In this document: in pieces, positions 57,142 to 58,801 of the stretch
How positions within the stretch are numbered: the stretch's first letter is position 1
How the letters are laid out: each line of letters begins with the position of its first letter
Position numbers and translations under genes: made by a program
Source: Pseudoalteromonas sp. G4
GTDB taxonomy: Bacteria > Pseudomonadota > Gammaproteobacteria > Enterobacterales > Alteromonadaceae
Assembly: GCF_028875915.1 (NCBI RefSeq)
Contig: NZ_JAPEHW010000018.1
Span: 1-58,801, forward strand
DNA: 58,801 bases
Direction of reading: 5' to 3'
The notes under the pieces: generated by a model
The model's input: only the letters and a program-made list of their open reading frames with translations
What the model was told of the DNA's origin: nothing
The model's database searches: none

Positions 57142-57902
57142 TGAATAAACATATTTTGATCACCGGCGGTGCCAGTGGCATTGGTTTGGGCATTGCAGAA
57201 GCACTTGCCGATAGCGACACCTTAATTACCGTAACGGATTTAAACCAAGATGCTGCACTTGAGGCGGCAAAAAAACTCAGTAGCAAAGGCTACCACGCAC
57301 TTGGTGTGGCACTTAATGTGACCGACGAAGCAGCGATTATTCAGCTACTTAGCGAACTGCCTGCACCGGTTGATGTGTTAATTAATAATGCGGGTATTCA
57401 ACATGTTGCGGCGCTTGAAGAGTTTCCGCAAAACCAGTGGCGTTTGCTGGTGGATGTGATGCTTACGGGCACGGCTCTAATGACCAAAGCCGTATTACCT
57501 AGTATGCGCGAGCGCAATTTTGGCCGCGTAATTAATATTGGCTCAATTCATAGCTTAGTGGCGTCGCGTTTTAAGTCAGCCTATGTGGCGGCCAAGCATG
57601 GTTTAGTAGGCTTTTCAAAAGTGATGGCGTTAGAGACCGCCGAGCACGACATTACCATTAACACCATTTGCCCAGCGTATGTAAAAACCCCACTGGTTGA
57701 AAAGCAAATTGCCGATCAGGCAAAAAACCACGGCATTAGCGAGCAACAAGTGATTGAGCAAATTATGCTCGCGCCAATGCCTAAAAAATCATTTATCGAT
57801 ATTGCAGAAATCGCTCACACAGTGCGTTTTTTAATGGCGAAAGAGGCGTGCAATATTACCGGGCAAACCTTGGCGCTAGATGGCGGCTGGACCGCACAAT
57901 AG
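57141..57902 (+). CDS. bdhA: 3-hydroxybutyrate dehydrogenase
   Basis: 253 residues, classic short-chain dehydrogenase: NAD motif TGGASGIGLGIAEAL, LINNAGIQHVAALEEFPQNQ, catalytic Ser in NIGSIHSLVAS and the Y-x-x-x-K pair in SAYVAAKHG, then TINTICPAYVKTPLV and LALDGGWTAQ. QHVAALEEFP and the C-terminal GWTAQ tail are typical of D-3-hydroxybutyrate dehydrogenases, which form acetoacetate and NADH. The frame opens upstream, but ATG 57141 overlaps the esterase stop and gives the family start. 9 bp before scoA. Confidence 0.9.
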   Translation: MNKHILITGGASGIGLGIAEALADSDTLITVTDLNQDAALEAAKKLSSKGYHALGVALNVTDEAAIIQLLSELPAPVDVLINNAGIQHVAALEEFPQNQWRLLVDVMLTGTALMTKAVLPSMRERNFGRVINIGSIHSLVASRFKSAYVAAKHGLVGFSKVMALETAEHDITINTICPAYVKTPLVEKQIADQAKNHGISEQQVIEQIMLAPMPKKSFIDIAEIAHTVRFLMAKEACNITGQTLALDGGWTAQ

Positions 57903-57911
57903 GAGTTTAAA

Positions 57912-58616
57912 ATGGCAGGATTTAATAAGGTAGTTTCAAGTTACAGTGAGGCAATGGCTGGGCTTGAAGATGGCATGACGGTGATTTCGGGCGGTTTTGG
58001 CCTGTGTGGTATTCCAGAAGGTTTAATTAATGAAATTAAGCGCCAGCAAACCAAAGAGCTCACGGTAGTTTCAAACAACTGTGGTGTTGATGGCTTTGGT
58101 TTGGGCATTTTGCTTGAAGACAAGCAAATTAAAAAAATGGTGTCGTCGTATGTGGGTGAAAACGCTTTATTTGAGCAGCAACTTTTGGCGGGTGAATTGG
58201 AAGTAGAACTCACTCCACAAGGCACGTTGGCTGAAAAAATGCGTGCAGGTGGTGCAGGTATTCCGGCATTTTATACGGCAACAGGTGTGGGTACGCTCGT
58301 TGCCGAAGGTAAAGAAGTTAAACAATTTAATGGCCGCGATTATTTGCTTGAGCCAAGTATTGTTGGTGATTTTGCCATTGTTAAAGCGTGGAAAGCTGAC
58401 CGTTATGGCAATTGTGTTTATCGCCATACTGCAATGAATTTTAACCCCATGGCAGCTACCGCAGGCAAAATTACCGTGGTTGAAGCTGAAGAAATTGTTG
58501 AGCCCGGCGAGCTTGCGCCAAGCGAAATCCATACCCCGGGTATTTATGTAAACCGCGTTATTAAAGGTGAATTTGAAAAGCGCATTGAGCGCGTTGTAAC
58601 ACAGGAGCAAAACTAA
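57912..58616 (+). CDS. scoA: 3-oxoacid CoA-transferase subunit A
   Basis: 234 residues of the SCOT/AtoD-type subunit [19 protein letters not shown] is the CoA-binding glycine loop; [17 protein letters not shown] and [20 protein letters not shown] follow; [17 protein letters not shown] is near the end. With subunit B it transfers CoA from succinyl-CoA to acetoacetate, so the product of the dehydrogenase enters acetyl-CoA metabolism. AGGAG precedes the ATG. Its stop overlaps the scoB start (TAATG). Confidence 0.92.
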   Translation: MAGFNKVVSSYSEAMAGLEDGMTVISGGFGLCGIPEGLINEIKRQQTKELTVVSNNCGVDGFGLGILLEDKQIKKMVSSYVGENALFEQQLLAGELEVELTPQGTLAEKMRAGGAGIPAFYTATGVGTLVAEGKEVKQFNGRDYLLEPSIVGDFAIVKAWKADRYGNCVYRHTAMNFNPMAATAGKITVVEAEEIVEPGELAPSEIHTPGIYVNRVIKGEFEKRIERVVTQEQN

Positions 58617-58801
58617 TGGCGTTAACCAGAGAACAAATTGCACAGCGTGTGGCACGTGAACTTGAAGACGGTTTTTACGTAAACCTTGGCATTGGTATTC
58701 CAACACTTGTGGCAAACTTTGTACCTGATGGCATCGAAGTAATGCTGCAATCAGAAAATGGGTTACTTGGAATGGGGCCTTACCCAACAAAAGACCAAGT
58801 A
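58616..58801 (+). CDS. scoB: 3-oxoacid CoA-transferase subunit B, cut by window end
   Basis: 62 codons from ATG 58616 to the window edge, still open. [20 protein letters not shown] and the active-site block [12 protein letters not shown] identify subunit B of SCOT-type transferases; the Glu of SENGLLG forms the glutamyl-CoA intermediate. Translationally coupled to scoA. The remaining ~150 residues lie beyond the window. Confidence 0.9.
   Translation, partial: MALTREQIAQRVARELEDGFYVNLGIGIPTLVANFVPDGIEVMLQSENGLLGMGPYPTKDQV

Overview
The window is a 58.8 kb, low-to-moderate GC stretch of a marine gammaproteobacterial chromosome, most likely Pseudoalteromonas or a close Alteromonadales relative. 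This is inferred from gene content: a FabY-type ketosynthase, malate synthase G next to isocitrate lyase, a GlyGly-CTERM secreted subtilase, a kexin-like protease with a small partner gene, a CrbS-type SLC5 sensor kinase, orphan solute-binding proteins, several TonB receptors and many c-di-GMP/PAS proteins. No rRNA, tRNA, CRISPR array, intact insertion sequence or prophage was seen.

Layout. 1-1.7 kb: 3' part of an FG-GAP repeat protein and an orphan periplasmic binding protein. 2.0-6.1 kb: nucleoside salvage, with udk-nupC on the minus strand divergent from deoB-deoD. 6.3-9.4 kb: a small secreted protein, an unusual membrane-anchored PstS-like/OmpA fusion and an unknown protein. 9.4-10.1 kb: a gene-free gap between two convergent 3' ends, holding an array of 18-bp GATC-containing repeats, followed by two terminators for aceA. 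10.2-14.2 kb: glyoxylate shunt (aceA and glcB, divergent). 14.3-17.9 kb: a YebC-family protein, a MITE-like nested palindrome, an outer-membrane barrel, two paralogous tiny membrane proteins and a lytic transglycosylase. 18.1-21.7 kb: fabY divergent from a GlxA/AraC-type regulator, then a small secreted protein. 22.0-24.3 kb: kexin-like protease plus a separate propeptide/chaperone-like gene. 24.3-34.3 kb: a GGDEF-EAL protein, small unknowns, anmK, a large GlyGly-CTERM subtilase and an Aer-like receptor. 34.4-42.4 kb: a Dcp-type peptidase, LD-carboxypeptidase with a DHFR-fold protein, a second orphan binding protein, an EamA exporter and a TonB receptor. 42.6-47.5 kb: a CrbS-like hybrid kinase and an EAL/HDOD protein. 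47.5-51.1 kb: accessory genes (DinB, an unknown coiled-coil membrane protein, an SDR epimerase) with attC-like palindromes. 51.3-58.8 kb: a CrbR-like regulator and TonB receptor on the minus strand, divergent from a plus-strand operon (GntP permease, secreted MetX-like esterase, 3-hydroxybutyrate dehydrogenase, SCOT subunits A and B, the last cut by the window edge).

How the genes fit together. The last 7 kb reads as an uptake and catabolism route for 3-hydroxybutyrate or its esters: outer-membrane import, periplasmic ester hydrolysis, permease, oxidation to acetoacetate, then CoA transfer. It feeds the same acetyl-CoA pool as the aceA/glcB glyoxylate shunt in this window. CrbS/CrbR systems are known to control acetate use, and both halves are present here about 5 kb apart with crbR beside the 3-hydroxybutyrate cluster, so acetyl-CoA economy is a plausible shared theme. 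The most unusual non-coding signal is the helically phased, Dam-site-containing repeat array at 9.54-10.01 kb. The most interesting protein system is the kexin-like protease whose propeptide-like partner is a separate gene.
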